From Diphasiastrum complanatum (lineage: Eukaryota; Streptophyta; Lycopodiopsida; Lycopodiales; Lycopodiaceae): a stretch of 64,000 nucleotides of DNA. Both the position numbers and the translations under genes were made by a program. The stretch is taken from the NCBI GenBank assembly GCA_029204225.1, contig CM055113.1:25583462-25647461 (forward strand), in the 5' to 3' direction. Shown piece after piece: positions 1 to 10,630 of this stretch (positions within the stretch are counted from its first letter, which is position 1; every line of letters starts with the position of its first letter). The notes under the pieces are model-generated. The model ran no database searches. It was not told the DNA's origin and saw nothing but the letters and a program-made list of their open reading frames with translations.

Positions 1-364
1 GACACGCGTCGATATCGGATTCGCGCACGTCTCAGCCCACGGGGCCTCATAATTGGGCCATCATTGTCAGTACGGACATTCCACGTGGCCTAATAATCTA
101 ACGACACATGTCTTTGCCATCTTTTCACACGTGCAAAAATTTTGTATATATAAGTGCTCGGTTTTTATATTTTTTTCCGCAAAATTTTCGCTTCTAGCTC
201 CCGATATCGCTCTCAAGCGCGCTCTTTCACCGTTCAAGCTTCCGCCCTCTCACAGTGCACTCGAGTTCGATACCGCTAGTAGTGCAATATCGCTTTCGAG
301 CGCGCATCTCTTTTCTTCAAATAATCTGTGTAGATCTTGCGCTCGAAACCGATATTCAGTTCTG
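1..364. other. Unassigned upstream sequence
   Basis: No convincing gene. It contains a CCACGTGGCC G-box-type site near 82 and a TTTTCACACGTGC site near 121-133. Homology to the second H3-Ulp1 element copy starts only at about 360, so this stretch lies outside the duplicated unit or comes from a diverged part of it. Open frames here show no family signature. Confidence 0.4.
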
Positions 365-443
365 GTATTGATCTCAAGTGTCCTTTCATTGCAAATTTTT
401 TTGTTTCATCCACTTTTGTTTTGTTATTTCTTTTCTTCTGAGA
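360..443. promoter_or_regulatory. Shared upstream region of H3-Ulp1 element
   Basis: This short stretch aligns (GATCTCAAG then a CCTTT/CCTCT variant then GCAAATT) with the reverse complement of about 34611-34695 in the second copy. There it separates the minus-strand H3-Ulp1 gene from a plus-strand gene, so it may be a small divergent promoter. No TATA box is certain. Confidence 0.35.
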
Positions 444-2510
444 ATGATGGCCAGGACCAAATCCACCACCCGTGCCATCACCACTGTACAGCCATCCCAA
501 TCTCGTGTTCCCTTTGTTACTTGTCGTAGGCATGGCAGGAAGCAGGTCTGGCTAAGGGAGATCAGAAAACTTTAGAGATCAATCGAATTGTTAATCCCTA
601 GAGTTCCTTTTGGCCGATTTGTTTGGAATGTCACTCTGTCACTTGGGCTGAATGTTTGTTTTGTCGTGACATCCATGCAGGCCTTACAGGGTGCTGTAGA
701 AGAGTTTATGTCCCAGTTTTTTGAGGATACTTGTCTTTTAGCAGTGCATGGTAAGGATGTCACCATCATGCCAAAGGATTTCGTCATTCTCAAAAGGCTT
801 CGGGACAGATATTCTGGTTTGCATGTTGATAATGCCAGCACCTCCAGAGACCTGCCTTTGGATAGAACCAACGTGCCTACTACCTCTAAGAGGAAGAGAA
901 AGCAGTCTATCCCCAAGAAGGCTGGATCTCGACGGTCAGCTGCTTCCCTTCCTCCTAGATGTATCCCGGCCAAGAGACCCCATGTCTTTCTGAGCTCCGA
1001 GTCAGATGCTGGAGAATCTGACTCAAATCAAGAATCTTCACTCCTTCATGTTAATCGTCTAGCTCCTCAGCAGGTTTCATCACCAAAAGTGTTGATTACC
1101 CAAGAGGAGCTAAACAAAATAATAGAGAAATTTGTAAATATTGTTTTTGCTCCTGTACATAATCTTTTTGTGAGAATTCCATACGACCCAGCCCAGGTTT
1201 TTTTTTTATTTTGACCATTATAATCAATACGAGTCCTACCTAGCTAACAAAATTGATCTTCTCGGCAATTTTTTTGATTTTTTTCTTCGAGATACACGTA
1301 GAAGCTTTAGATTAGGTCCCAAATTTTGTGCCGAGCTAAAGACCTCAAAGATTTCAGATGCAATAGTAGAGGCCGGAATTTTTTTTTTGCTAAATAGTAT
1401 TAGTTTCGATTCCCATGATACATTTTTTGTACTTAGTCATGGGAGCGGTAAAGGCGAAAGAAGCCAATTTTGAGAAGGCTGTCTATTTTATCGAGTGCAG
1501 TCCTATGGAAAAATTCTATTTGATTCCATATGAAAATAAGTAAGGATTGCTCTTTTGTTTTTGTTGCTTTAATCTGGATTTTTGCATGCTTCATTGCGAA
1601 ATTTTTTCATAAATATGAATTTATCGATATTTGTGTTTGGTTCTTGCAGTCGACATTGGAGCCTTAATATTCTTTTTGTAAAGATAAATAAGGAGGGAGT
1701 ATCAAATTTTTCATGAGTAAAATTAAACTCAGCTACAAATACACATAGAGAATTTGATTCTCTACTTCATGATGTCGTTTGGAAAATACCGACAACGACA
1801 ACTTCAATTGGAGAGATAACCATTAAATCTCTCAAGGTATATTCAATGTATCTCTGATATGCATGTATTCCGTTTTTAATTCAAATGTATCTTCATAGCA
1901 TAAATAAAAAAATTTATCACTATATTACTAATTTTTGTTCTATATATGCAGTGTGTACAGCAACAAGACGCTTTTAGTTGTGCATGGTTCATCCTGTACA
2001 ATACGAAGCTATTTTTTGAATGGTATAATTTACAAACGGATGTAGATATTGAAAAGGTAATATTCTATTCATTTGTAGTTCATTTTATTCTGATTCATAT
2101 TTTATTACTATCATTGTTTGTAATTAGCTGATTCTCGTGTTTTGTGATGACAGTTCACTCTTGAGCCGTATACTCCTGATGATGTATATAGATTTCGGCA
2201 AGAGTTGATCAGAACTTATGCTCAATACGGTGTAGGCGTTGCACCTGCAATCGAGGGCCCTCAAAAGGAAGCTGCTCCTGCCTTAACAGCCTTTCAGGTT
2301 GCTCAAGATGCAGATCTTATTTTATATGATAAAAAAGGAATAAAAGTCCTTACTAATACAGAAGAAGGCAATTTTGTAGCAGATATTCCTCTTGCCTTAA
2401 AAGGCATTGAGGCCCTTCTTGAAACAAAGGAGGGCGAGATTATAGAAGGAGCTGTTGCCTTATTAGTTCCTAATACTAATATAGAGAATATAAAAAAATT
2501 GATTGAATAG
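444..2510 (+). pseudogene. Histone H3-like fold joined to Ulp1-type cysteine protease (copy A)
   Basis: Two start codons in a row (444, 447) open a tail reading ARTKSTTR, like the H3/CENH3 N-terminus. A histone fold follows: WLREIRKL, LLIPRVPFGR, EEFMSQFFEDT, and the loop-2/alpha-3 motif VTIMPKDF. It aligns with H3 without gaps; LIPxxPF and the EEF segment recall CENH3. A K/R-rich linker (KRKRKQ, about 889-906) resembles a nuclear signal. Downstream, GT-AG exons carry a C48 (Ulp1/SENP) protease: NNRHW (His, from 1650), EFDSL (Asp, about 1751), QQDAFSC (Gln and Cys, from 1961). The last exon runs 2154-2510. Probable exon ends are 1836, 2056 and the starts 1952, 2154. Lesions: TAG at 573-575, a 10-T run at 1198-1207 that shifts frame, another frame change near 1447, and TGA near 1714. 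One gene is inferred from frame continuity and the two-copy layout. Confidence 0.72.
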
Positions 2511-2577
2511 AGATCTATTTGTAAATAAAGAGACATAAAAAAAAAAGAAACAATCATTTTACTTGTAAACAACCTGT

Positions 2578-3582
2578 TTATGGGTTTTTTTTATTGATAT
2601 CACAATAGATTCTTACAATCAGCTTGTGTCCATAGTTTAACAATGGAATGCAATTTTTATATAATGATAAAAAGACATTGGCATGTATTTGCTGATAGTG
2701 AATCTCAATGTTCTTCCATAAGTTGGATTGTTTCGCCAATATCTCTGCATTTGATCTTGAGCTCTCATGTCTTTTACGTACATGCATAAAACTAATACAA
2801 AGTTAGTTAGAATTAGTACAGAGTTTGTATTAGAGAGTTTTGATTGAAACTATTCATAAAAAATCGAGTGTTTACAGTTACTTACGAGTTTACCATTGAA
2901 AATGAATCTAAAGTCTGAAAGTACATCATCTTGTAGGAGCAATAGTTTTCGTCGGATGTAGTTTAGACTCCAATCTTCTTCCAATTCAACACATGTCAAA
3001 ACGACATCATTGTATATAATTTCAATATTTTTTTGTTTTGAATGTCCACTGGCTTCCAAGTCTTGATCGAGTGGCACCCATTTATCTTTATTTTTTTCCA
3101 TCTTTGATAATGGAAGCATAAGCTCAACATTTGTTTTTCAATTTGATAACGGAAGCACATGGAAGACATTTTAATTCTGCATTCTATTTCTCCATCTGAT
3201 CTTTTGTCCCAGCCTTTATCCATAAGTTCAGATAATAAACTATTTGATAAATTTTTGCATACAAACATCGTTGGGATTTTGTGTACATTGACACTTGAAA
3301 AGAAATCCACAAATATATTCAAGGAAATAAACCAACTCAATCTGACTGTTTTTTATCTAGTGCTCATTTTTAATGAATTTTTTACATCATTATATATCTT
3401 GCAACAAAATGATTCTGAAAAACTGTAGCATCTGGTGTAATCCATTCATCACTTTCAAAACTAGGTAATGGAATTGGTACTATTTGTCCAAAATTTCCTT
3501 TTGTATCAGGAATGTACATTGATTCATAAAAAGAGATCCCACTATCAGCGAGATCTTTTGCAGTTCTACCTCGATATTGCAC
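2578..3582 (-). pseudogene. Convergent element gene with possible ubiquitin-like segment (copy A)
   Basis: Reading leftwards from 3582, the first block contains GRTAKDLADS and FYESMYIPDT, conserved in the inverted copy at 31.5 kb. A second block (about 3070-2880) has an alternation like a ubiquitin fold: IEIIYND, CVELEEDWSL, YIRRKLLLL, then FRFIFNGKLV followed directly by a GTAAGT donor. A last exon (about 2785-2578) follows a TTTATGCAG acceptor and is basic and helical (RKRHESSRSNAEIL). The frame between the first two blocks is broken. The gene is tail-to-tail with the H3-Ulp1 gene. The ubiquitin-like reading rests on pattern alone; no diglycine end is seen. Conservation of coding blocks in both copies supports a real gene. 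Confidence 0.45.
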
Positions 3583-4879
3583 ACAAGGGCAAAAATTATA
3601 CTAGAAAAGGTGACATTTTGACTTTTTAGGAATAAAAAATGTTAAATGAAATAAATAGTGGCTTATAATTGGCCTTTAATTATAATTTACGGCTTTTTTC
3701 AATAACGTCGAGTTTTATGCCATTCTACAATGTACTCTTTACACGTTAATGAATAACGCCTGGGTACTTTTAGGAGCTATCTTAAAATTTAAGGGGGTAT
3801 CCTAAAATTAAGAGTCATGAAGATGAAAACAAAGTAAGTTGCACTTGTTGATGGTCAATGAGAGTTTAATGACTTTACGATAACATGGAATAACGGCTTG
3901 TTCTTATACACAAGGGCAAAAATTATGTTCACCCTAAAAGAATGCAAAGCACAAAGTTAAGGTGTCAATTGAGTTGACAAATTCTAGCTAGAAGGTTATA
4001 GAATTGATAGTACAATGGCAAGAGATTATAGAATCTACAGTATAGATGAAGGACGAGAAATGCCAATGGGAAGTATAAAGGGAAAATCCGTTTACAAGGC
4101 CTAAAAGATTTGTGGGTTCATTTATTCATTACGAAATACTAGATAGGAGACCGTTCAAGAAAGACTGTCTAAAGAGATAAAGTTTTAGTTATGAAGGAAA
4201 CAAGATTTGGAGTTTACGGAAATGATACTTCTGAGTGCTTATGAGGCTCAAAATTAATACTCAAAAATTTGAACTTGTGAGAAGAACGGTTGTTGTGATG
4301 GACATTAATGTATCCTTAATGTTGAAAGGAATTTTCTGATTTCATTACTGGATTTATCATTGATTGATATCATTCCATTCACTGTGGCAAATCTAAATGG
4401 AGTAGGGTCGCGGTTCTGCCTGATGTCCGTGTATACCTTGGCTACATATAAGAGTGAGGATTCTGTAATCAGGGGAGGCGTTTTCGTATACTAATTGTTG
4501 TTTGAATGCCCACATCTGATTTGAATGACTAGCAATAAATACATGTGGAGATCATACAAATCCGTGAACAATACGGTCACAGTTCTGCCTATAGTTGTTG
4601 CGTACTTCTATGAAACTTTGAAGCAGATTATAGAGTGTTAGAGAATGGATGCATTGATCTGATTGATCTCCAATGGAGTCAACGGACAGTATGTTAGTGA
4701 GACTGAAGCGGCGGCCGTGAGTGCGATTAGCCATTCATATAATAATCTACTATGAAAAGAACAAGGAGGTTGAAGTTTTGGAGGAGAAGGCCAATGTGTC
4801 AAAAAGATTAGAGTGACGGTCTTTCTTGTTGTACCATATTATGATCCCTATAAGAATGTGGGATGGCGTCAAGTGAAGT
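3583..4879. other. AT-rich spacer, no gene seen
   Basis: Homology to the second element copy stops at about 3580. A 19-bp direct repeat (ACACAAGGGCAAAAATTAT) occurs at 3581-3599 and 3908-3926. No open frame shows a recognisable domain; the 60-residue minus-strand frame at 4552-4734 has no family signature. Confidence 0.5.
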
Positions 4880-5344
4880 TTGATAGTTGATCTTATGGAT
4901 GTAGAAAAACAGATACAAAGAAACAATACTAAACAAAATCTATATAGAGCAAAAGATCATACAAAAGTTCACATGAGCACAACAATTTATTCTCATAAAA
5001 CCTTTTGGAGAAAAGGCAGCCACAAACAACCTAAAATAGTTGATGATTTTATTGATGAGGTCACTAGTGACTACACACCAAGTAATGTGGAGGTCATGCA
5101 TATTCCTATGTCTCATATATCCACTCACTCCACCAGTCTTGACATTGATCCTACTTGCATGGATTTTGATCATCCCATAGTGTCATCACACCTAGATTGT
5201 ATCCAATCCACAACACCTTGTGAAAATCCTATCAAAAGCTCTATCCATCTCATGACATCACCACATACAGATATTGTGCATCCCATCACATTCAACGTAA
5301 ATCATATAGATTTTTCTATCTTAGCTACTCCATTAAAAAAATAA
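4880..5344 (+). CDS. Hypothetical ORF upstream of SET relic
   Basis: A 154-codon open frame, Thr/Ser/His-rich, with a basic start (RAKDHTKVH) and many short low-complexity stretches. I recognise no family. It lies about 110 bp before the SET-domain frame on the same strand, so it could be an N-terminal exon of that gene or an unrelated chance ORF. Confidence 0.25.
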   Translation: MIVDLMDVEKQIQRNNTKQNLYRAKDHTKVHMSTTIYSHKTFWRKGSHKQPKIVDDFIDEVTSDYTPSNVEVMHIPMSHISTHSTSLDIDPTCMDFDHPIVSSHLDCIQSTTPCENPIKSSIHLMTSPHTDIVHPITFNVNHIDFSILATPLKK

Positions 5345-5455
5345 CGCGACGCATTTTGACAAGATTTGAAAATAAACAAAGGTTTTTACGTACTATCGAC
5401 TTGTCCAAAAATGTTTTAAATTCGTTGACCGAATCTCCCCTTCCTCCTCATCTAC

Positions 5456-6045
5456 ATGCAATTATTTAAGTCGTTTGATAGAAAGAAATATTCATGTTGG
5501 CCTGATACGGTACCACTGCCATTATGTGGGACATCATTTTCATATTGGGTTCATATGTATATAAGTAAGCCTAGTGAGCGGTTTCCTAATGTCGGATTAG
5601 GTTTACTTTCTTTGACTAGCATTGATGTCCCTTTGAATAGTGTTGTCACATTAATGCCATATGCAGGACCTCAATACAATTGGGGTGATTGGCATGCTCT
5701 ATGTTGCCACCAATGGAGAATGCAAATATATGGTTTAAATTCCAATGCTTGTTCTTTGGAAGAGAGGCGCATGCAAGGAAAAAGTGTTTCAAAATCACAT
5801 CGTATGTACATCAATGGGCATCCAGAAATACATGGAAACATTGCTGCATATATATATATAGTTCTATTTGTCACCCTTCATCAACTAATTGTGACTTTGA
5901 AGAACGCATCAATGGAAAAGAAGATTATTTTTCTAGATATGTGAAAGCTACATATGTAATGGCTTGTGCGATCAAACCTATTAAATGTGGTGAAGAACTA
6001 TTCATCAACTATAGCTTCAGTCGTCCTCTACCAAGATGTGTATAA
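5456..6045 (+). pseudogene. SET-domain (lysine methyltransferase-like) relic
   Basis: SET domains transfer methyl groups from S-adenosylmethionine to lysines, usually on histones. SET motifs occur in the expected order: PNVGLGLLSL (the GxG cofactor-binding start) at about 5599-5628; VTLMPYAG; HGNIAAYI at about 5831-5854, like the RxINH region; STNCDFEE at about 5884-5907; and IKCGEELFINYS at about 5980-6015, like the closing GEExxxxY motif. The frame changes once within the TATATATA run at about 5849-5862, so the N- and C-terminal halves are in different frames. The usual post-SET Cys cluster is not clear; the frame ends soon after RPLPRCV. About 190 codons would cover a whole SET core. Adjacent elements suggest it was carried or disrupted by a transposon. 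Confidence 0.6.
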
Positions 6046-6060
6046 AAAGTTTTGACCAAG

Positions 6061-6840
6061 CACAACCATGTGCGTTGTAGATACCAAAAGTACATCCTTT
6101 TCATTCGAGTTCAATTTGGATGTCTTATTTGACTTTCAATTTGTATATGATGTTTCTTTTGGATGTCTTATTTAAGTCACATTTGATATATGCTTGATGT
6201 TAAGTTTTTAAAAATAATGCCCAATTTTCAATGTCTTGTTTCAGTTTCAATTATAATATAATGTTCGATGATGTCTTATATAAGTTTCAAATTGGATATG
6301 ATGTTTGATGTTTAGGTTTTAGAAATAATATTCAATTTGCATGCCTTGTTTAAATTTAAATTTGAATATGATGTTCGATTTTGATGTCATATTTAAGTTT
6401 CAATTTGAATGATGCTTAGTGTTTAGGTTTTAACACAAAATATTCAACTATATTGAAACTGTATACAATGTTTTAAATCTAATTAGTTATCATACTTGAT
6501 ATTTGATACTTGAACTATAAGGTGATATCTTTTATTTGAGAACATGAATAGTCTTAATAGTTGTATTTGTGTTTTTTTAAAATAATATTCAATTTTGATA
6601 TCTTGATTTAAGTTCCAATTTGTATATATTGTTGTTCAGTTTTGATGTCTTATTTTTTTTTTTAATTATAAGGTGACATCTTTTATTTGAGAGCGTGAAT
6701 AGTCTTAGTAGTTGTGTTTGTATTTTTTTCAAAATAATGTTCAATTTTCATATCTTGATTTAAGTTCCAATTTGTATATATTGTTGTTCGGTGTTGATGT
6801 CTTTTTTTTCCATGTTTGAAAAAATACGAATTGTCATCTA
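6061..6840 (+). repeat. Degenerate AT-rich tandem repeats
   Basis: Phrases such as GATGTCTTATTTAAGTTTCAATTTG and GATGTTTAGGTTTTA recur with variation, roughly every 70-110 bp. No ORF is present. The repeats lie between the SET relic and the CACTA transposase relic and may be subterminal repeats of a transposon. Confidence 0.5.
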
Positions 6841-6849
6841 GTTCTAATA

Positions 6850-8075
6850 ATGATGATCACATACATTCCGTATCCACCACAAGATTGGGATACAATGGGC
6901 CACATATAGATCAACTATCTCGTCATGAGTGGATGAGATTATGAGCCATGATGAGAATAGATGAACAACAACGTTGCAAGACAAATCGGTCTCGACCTAA
7001 CTCTTCTTCTTACTCAAAATCAAGTTCAAGTGAACATGATTGTTCTATGCAAGATAAAGTCGAATTTATGAACAACTTGATAAATTATGTCTATGAGCAT
7101 CATGACAATATAAAAGATTGAAAGAGCCCCTTGGATTCTTACCAAGGAAGAGTACAAGTATGTACGGTCAGTCATTTGCGAGATGAGAACTGGTTTTGCT
7201 CATTCACTACGAACATCAATCACAACAGAAGAAAAACTTCATGGTCTTAAATCTCGTGATTGGGCTTGAGTACATATTTCCAATGTGTGTTCGTGGTTGT
7301 CTAACCGATCAACTTCGCGATACCATTTACATATGATGATCATATACTACAAATATGATGTAGATGAATGTGTGACAACGTGAGATAGATGTGAAAAAAA
7401 AACATGAAAATATAGTGGAGGCTATATGTATGCTTGAGATATATTTTCCATCCTCCATCTTGGACAATCTGCTTGTGCACTTAGTCCAAGAAATTGGTAT
7501 TGTTGGTCCTGTGCACTCAAGGTACAAAATATATGATTTTGGTTTTTGTGGCTTCAATATATTGTGCATCATTTTTTTGTCTGTCATTGATCATTGCTCT
7601 CATCATGCAATAAATGTTTATAGGTGGATGTTTTTTCTGGAGGGATTCATGAAAGTTTTGAAAGATTTTGTGCGTCAAAAGGCAAGACCAGAGGGAAATA
7701 TGGCCATGTTGGAACCATTTTTTAGCTTAACATTGTTAAATGTGCAAGTATTGTTTCAACCGGATCAACTAAACAACAAGTGGTGGTAGGTTGTTTAAGT
7801 AAATCCACGCGCAAGACATGTATTTGAAAATGCATACATCGAGAAAGAAATGGAGGACTTGAATATTGACAACACAAACATGGTTGATGAGGATATAGAA
7901 ATATCTCCAAGCTCCCTAAATATTATAGAAAATATCATAAATGAATCGAATGATTCTAACACAAACAACAATATTGAGAGAGGATCTGATTACTTTAGTG
8001 ATGATGAAAATCATCTAAGCGGAGATGAGTTGCAAGATGTATTGGCTGATGAATTTGAATCTTGTGATGGTGAAT

Positions 8076-8077
<2 letters not shown>
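6850..8077 (+). pseudogene. CACTA (En/Spm) transposase C-terminal relic
   Basis: Pieces match the conserved C-terminal part of plant CACTA TNP2-type transposases (the region around DUF4218): EEKLHGLKSRDW at about 7228-7263; ICMLEIYFPSSILDNLLVHL at about 7421-7480; GPVHSR before a GTAC donor at about 7518; and, after a TTTATAG acceptor at about 7623, WMFFLEGFMKVLKDFV with ARPEGN. Joining at that intron restores the expected GPVHxRW. Upstream pieces (6850-7140) include a Ser-rich segment. Several stops and frame changes break the frame, for example TGA after the RDW motif. The terminal acidic frame (7850-8077, ending in DEFESCDGE) may be the C-terminus. DDE residues and the N-terminal half are not present. 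Confidence 0.7.
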
Positions 8078-8438
<361 letters not shown>

Positions 8439-9180
8439 CCATCCATTTATCTACTTGTAGACAACCAATTTATTTGAAGAACATCTACAATGGGCCTCCG
8501 GCTGATCTCCGGCAAAGGGTAACCAATCCTATCATAATTTCAAGTTCAAATGTTAAGTTCAATAATTTGAAGTCATTGAAGACTTGGCCATCTTCAAGGA
8601 CTTCCATGAAATTAGCATTTAGAACAAGTCTGCTACATTACTTTTGCGACAGTCTGCAAAAATACTCTAAGTGTCGTGACAGTCTGTAGAAATGAACTAT
8701 GTTCGTCACAATGTCAGCTTTTTCGATATATATATATATATATATATATTTCACAATCTTTTTTGGGATAATATGATAGTTTACATAATTATTGCATCTT
8801 TAGTATAACATTCTTGCATTTTTCAAGTTAATCTTGAGTTCTATCCAGCAATCACTTCTGATTTATTTTAAATCAAATCCTTTTGATGCAATCTATATCT
8901 TATTAAAGATCTAGCAAAAATTGATTAACCAAAGAAAACAATTAGTCAACATACGTTGATCATTTATATATGCTTCAAAAACATTTCCCAAACATCCTTC
9001 CTATATTGAAAGACTATTGAATAAATATCTTCATATCTGTACTCTGGTCGAAATAACTTTTCTTTGGAAAAAAAAAAAAAGTTGTAGATATACACCTGTT
9101 GGTTGCTATATTTTTTCTTCGCTCGTTTGCTCAATCCAAAATGTTGACAATGGTCCAAATTTAACCTTATCATCTTGCTT
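8439..9180. other. Spacer with short repeats
   Basis: No gene is seen. Two related phrases at 8646-8695 (GACAGTCTGCAAAAAT and GACAGTCTGTAGAAAT) could be subterminal repeats. A further (AT)n run is at 8726-8750. Confidence 0.5.
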
Positions 9181-9312
9181 AAGTTTTTAAAAATAGTAAA
9201 TCCACTATTCTTAGGCCTTATCAACTTTGTAAAGTCTATCTCTAAGTTGAAAATACATATTGGCCTCAAAATTGCCAAATAAACTCAACTTGACTAAACT
9301 AAACTAGTTGAT
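9181..9312 (-). repeat. Diverged copia LTR fragment
   Basis: The stretch TCTATCTCTAAGT through CTAAACTAGTTG aligns with the right end of the LTR at 11785-11875 (TTATCTCTAAGTCTAAAATG through CCAAACTAGTTGG). It appears to be a truncated relative of that LTR and may be the other end of the same broken element. Confidence 0.5.
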
Positions 9313-9489
9313 ATGTTTCAGACTTATCTAGCATTGATTGGTGGATCTAAAGATGATGTGGCATTCTCAAACATGCTTGGCCTGATGAGTCAGCATATCA
9401 GGTCAAAATGTACTTGATCTATATATAGATCATCTTTGTAAAAAACAAGTTTGATGAGTGATCTTGATTTTGAGACAAATCCATGTTGT

Positions 9490-9843
9490 TTTCCACCAAT
9501 CGGTCCCCCAGTTGTCAAACATGCTTCAATCCACCTACTCCTCTCCTTTGCAGCGGCAGCAGATCTTGAATTCCACCAGATGGATGTCCAGACCATCTTT
9601 CTCAATGGAACCATCGAAGAGGAAGTCTATATGACGCAGCCAGAAGGATACGAACTCAACGGCAAGCAACAACACCTTGTATGCAAAATCCACAAGGCAC
9701 TCTATGGGCTGAAACAGTCACCCAGAGCCTGGTTCCAAAAAATCAACGTATTTTTTATCGAGAATGATTTTATCTTAAACTCGACAGACTCAAATGTCTA
9801 CATCAAGTCTGTATCAGATTACTTCATCATCATCACTCATTAG
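9490..9843 (+). pseudogene. Ty1/copia reverse transcriptase fragment
   Basis: Encodes the start of a copia RT: VVKHASIHLLLSFAAAADL, HQMDVQTIFLNG (first catalytic Asp in the MDVxTxFLNG motif), EVYMTQPEGYE, VCKIHKALYGLKQSPRAW. It stops after DSNVYI, before the catalytic YVDD box. It then meets, head to head, a minus-strand gag of another element, so the join is a rearrangement. About 115 codons remain of a domain of roughly 245. Confidence 0.85.
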
Positions 9844-10630
9844 TAGTAAAGTTGATTTGCTTGCTACCTTCATCTCTTTGCTTCTTCAAACATTCATTTG
9901 CAAAATGCCCTTTGATTCCACAATTAAAGCATTTCAACTTAGACTTATCTTTCTTTTTTCCAAAAGAGGAAGTCTCACCTTGATCTTGCCCTTTAGACCA
10001 CTTGCCTTTGCCTTTGCCCTTGAACTTGCCTTTGATGAACATAGCCTCCTCTTCATAATGAGATGTCGATGTAGATCCACCTCCTCTTGATTGAAGTCTA
10101 TACTCCTCATTCACCAAGATCTCTTGCAAATCCATAATACTTGGCAAAGTCTTTTGAATAGCAAAACTTTGAACAAGATTAGCATGATCATCCAACAAAC
10201 CATTAAGTATAGCTTGAACAAGTTCTATTTCCTTAATGCTTTCATCCCTCAAAACAAAAGCATGAGTACTCTCTTCCTTCTTTTGTAAACTTTGAAAGAT
10301 TTGTCTTCTTAGAGTCAACATTCTAGATGTAGACTTGGATTCATAAAGCTTCTTCAAAGCTTCCCAAGCCTCCAAAGATGATGTGTGCTTACCAACTTCC
10401 TTGAGAAGTTCATTGGTAACATTCATCTTAATCATGTGTAGAGCTCTTTTAGCTCTCTTGTCATACCTCACTTGATCTTGAGGTGCTCGAGGCCTCTCCT
10501 CCACACCTACAACAATATCTATCAACTCATTCATCTCCAATAAAAACTCCATCCTCACCTTCCAAGTAGAATAGTTGATTGAGGTAAGCCTATCATTGCC
10601 TTCCAACATGAATCCACCACTTGTAGCCAT
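9833..10630 (-). CDS. gag: Ty1/copia gag (nucleocapsid) ORF
   Basis: Open frame of 265 residues, starting MATSGGFMLEGNDRL at 10630. Gag packages element RNA into virus-like particles. Order: N-terminal NYSTWKVRMEFLL (typical of the UBN2/copia gag family), LKKLYESKSTSRMLTLRRQ, the NGLLDDHANLVQSF block, a KGKGKGKW basic tract, then one CCHC knuckle, CFNCGIKGHFANEC. The frame is uninterrupted; upstream in-frame codons to 10705 are more likely leader, because the second copy at 63.5 kb starts at the matching Met. No protease follows: the element is cut after gag and joined to an RT fragment of opposite strand. Confidence 0.85.
   Translation of the reverse strand: MATSGGFMLEGNDRLTSINYSTWKVRMEFLLEMNELIDIVVGVEERPRAPQDQVRYDKRAKRALHMIKMNVTNELLKEVGKHTSSLEAWEALKKLYESKSTSRMLTLRRQIFQSLQKKEESTHAFVLRDESIKEIELVQAILNGLLDDHANLVQSFAIQKTLPSIMDLQEILVNEEYRLQSRGGGSTSTSHYEEEAMFIKGKFKGKGKGKWSKGQDQGETSSFGKKKDKSKLKCFNCGIKGHFANECLKKQRDEGSKQINFTTNE

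Noticed and set aside
53..529. 158-codon plus-strand frame
   Set aside because: It overlaps the start of the histone-fold frame in another phase, is Ser/Phe-rich and has no conserved match in copy B.
444..810. Calling the histone domain a true CENH3
   Set aside because: LIP-x-x-PF and the AEDFL-like segment recall CENH3, but loop 1 aligns with H3 without the extra residues usual in CENH3, and VTIMPKD is canonical H3.
360..3590. Giant-virus or Polinton origin for the histone-protease unit
   Set aside because: Ulp1 is related to adenovirus-type proteases and some giant viruses encode histones, but here there are several spliceosomal introns and no capsid, packaging ATPase or DNA polymerase gene is visible.
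3581..3926. The 19-bp direct repeat as a SINE target duplication
   Set aside because: The 309 bp between has no A- or T-tail and no recognisable pol III A/B boxes.
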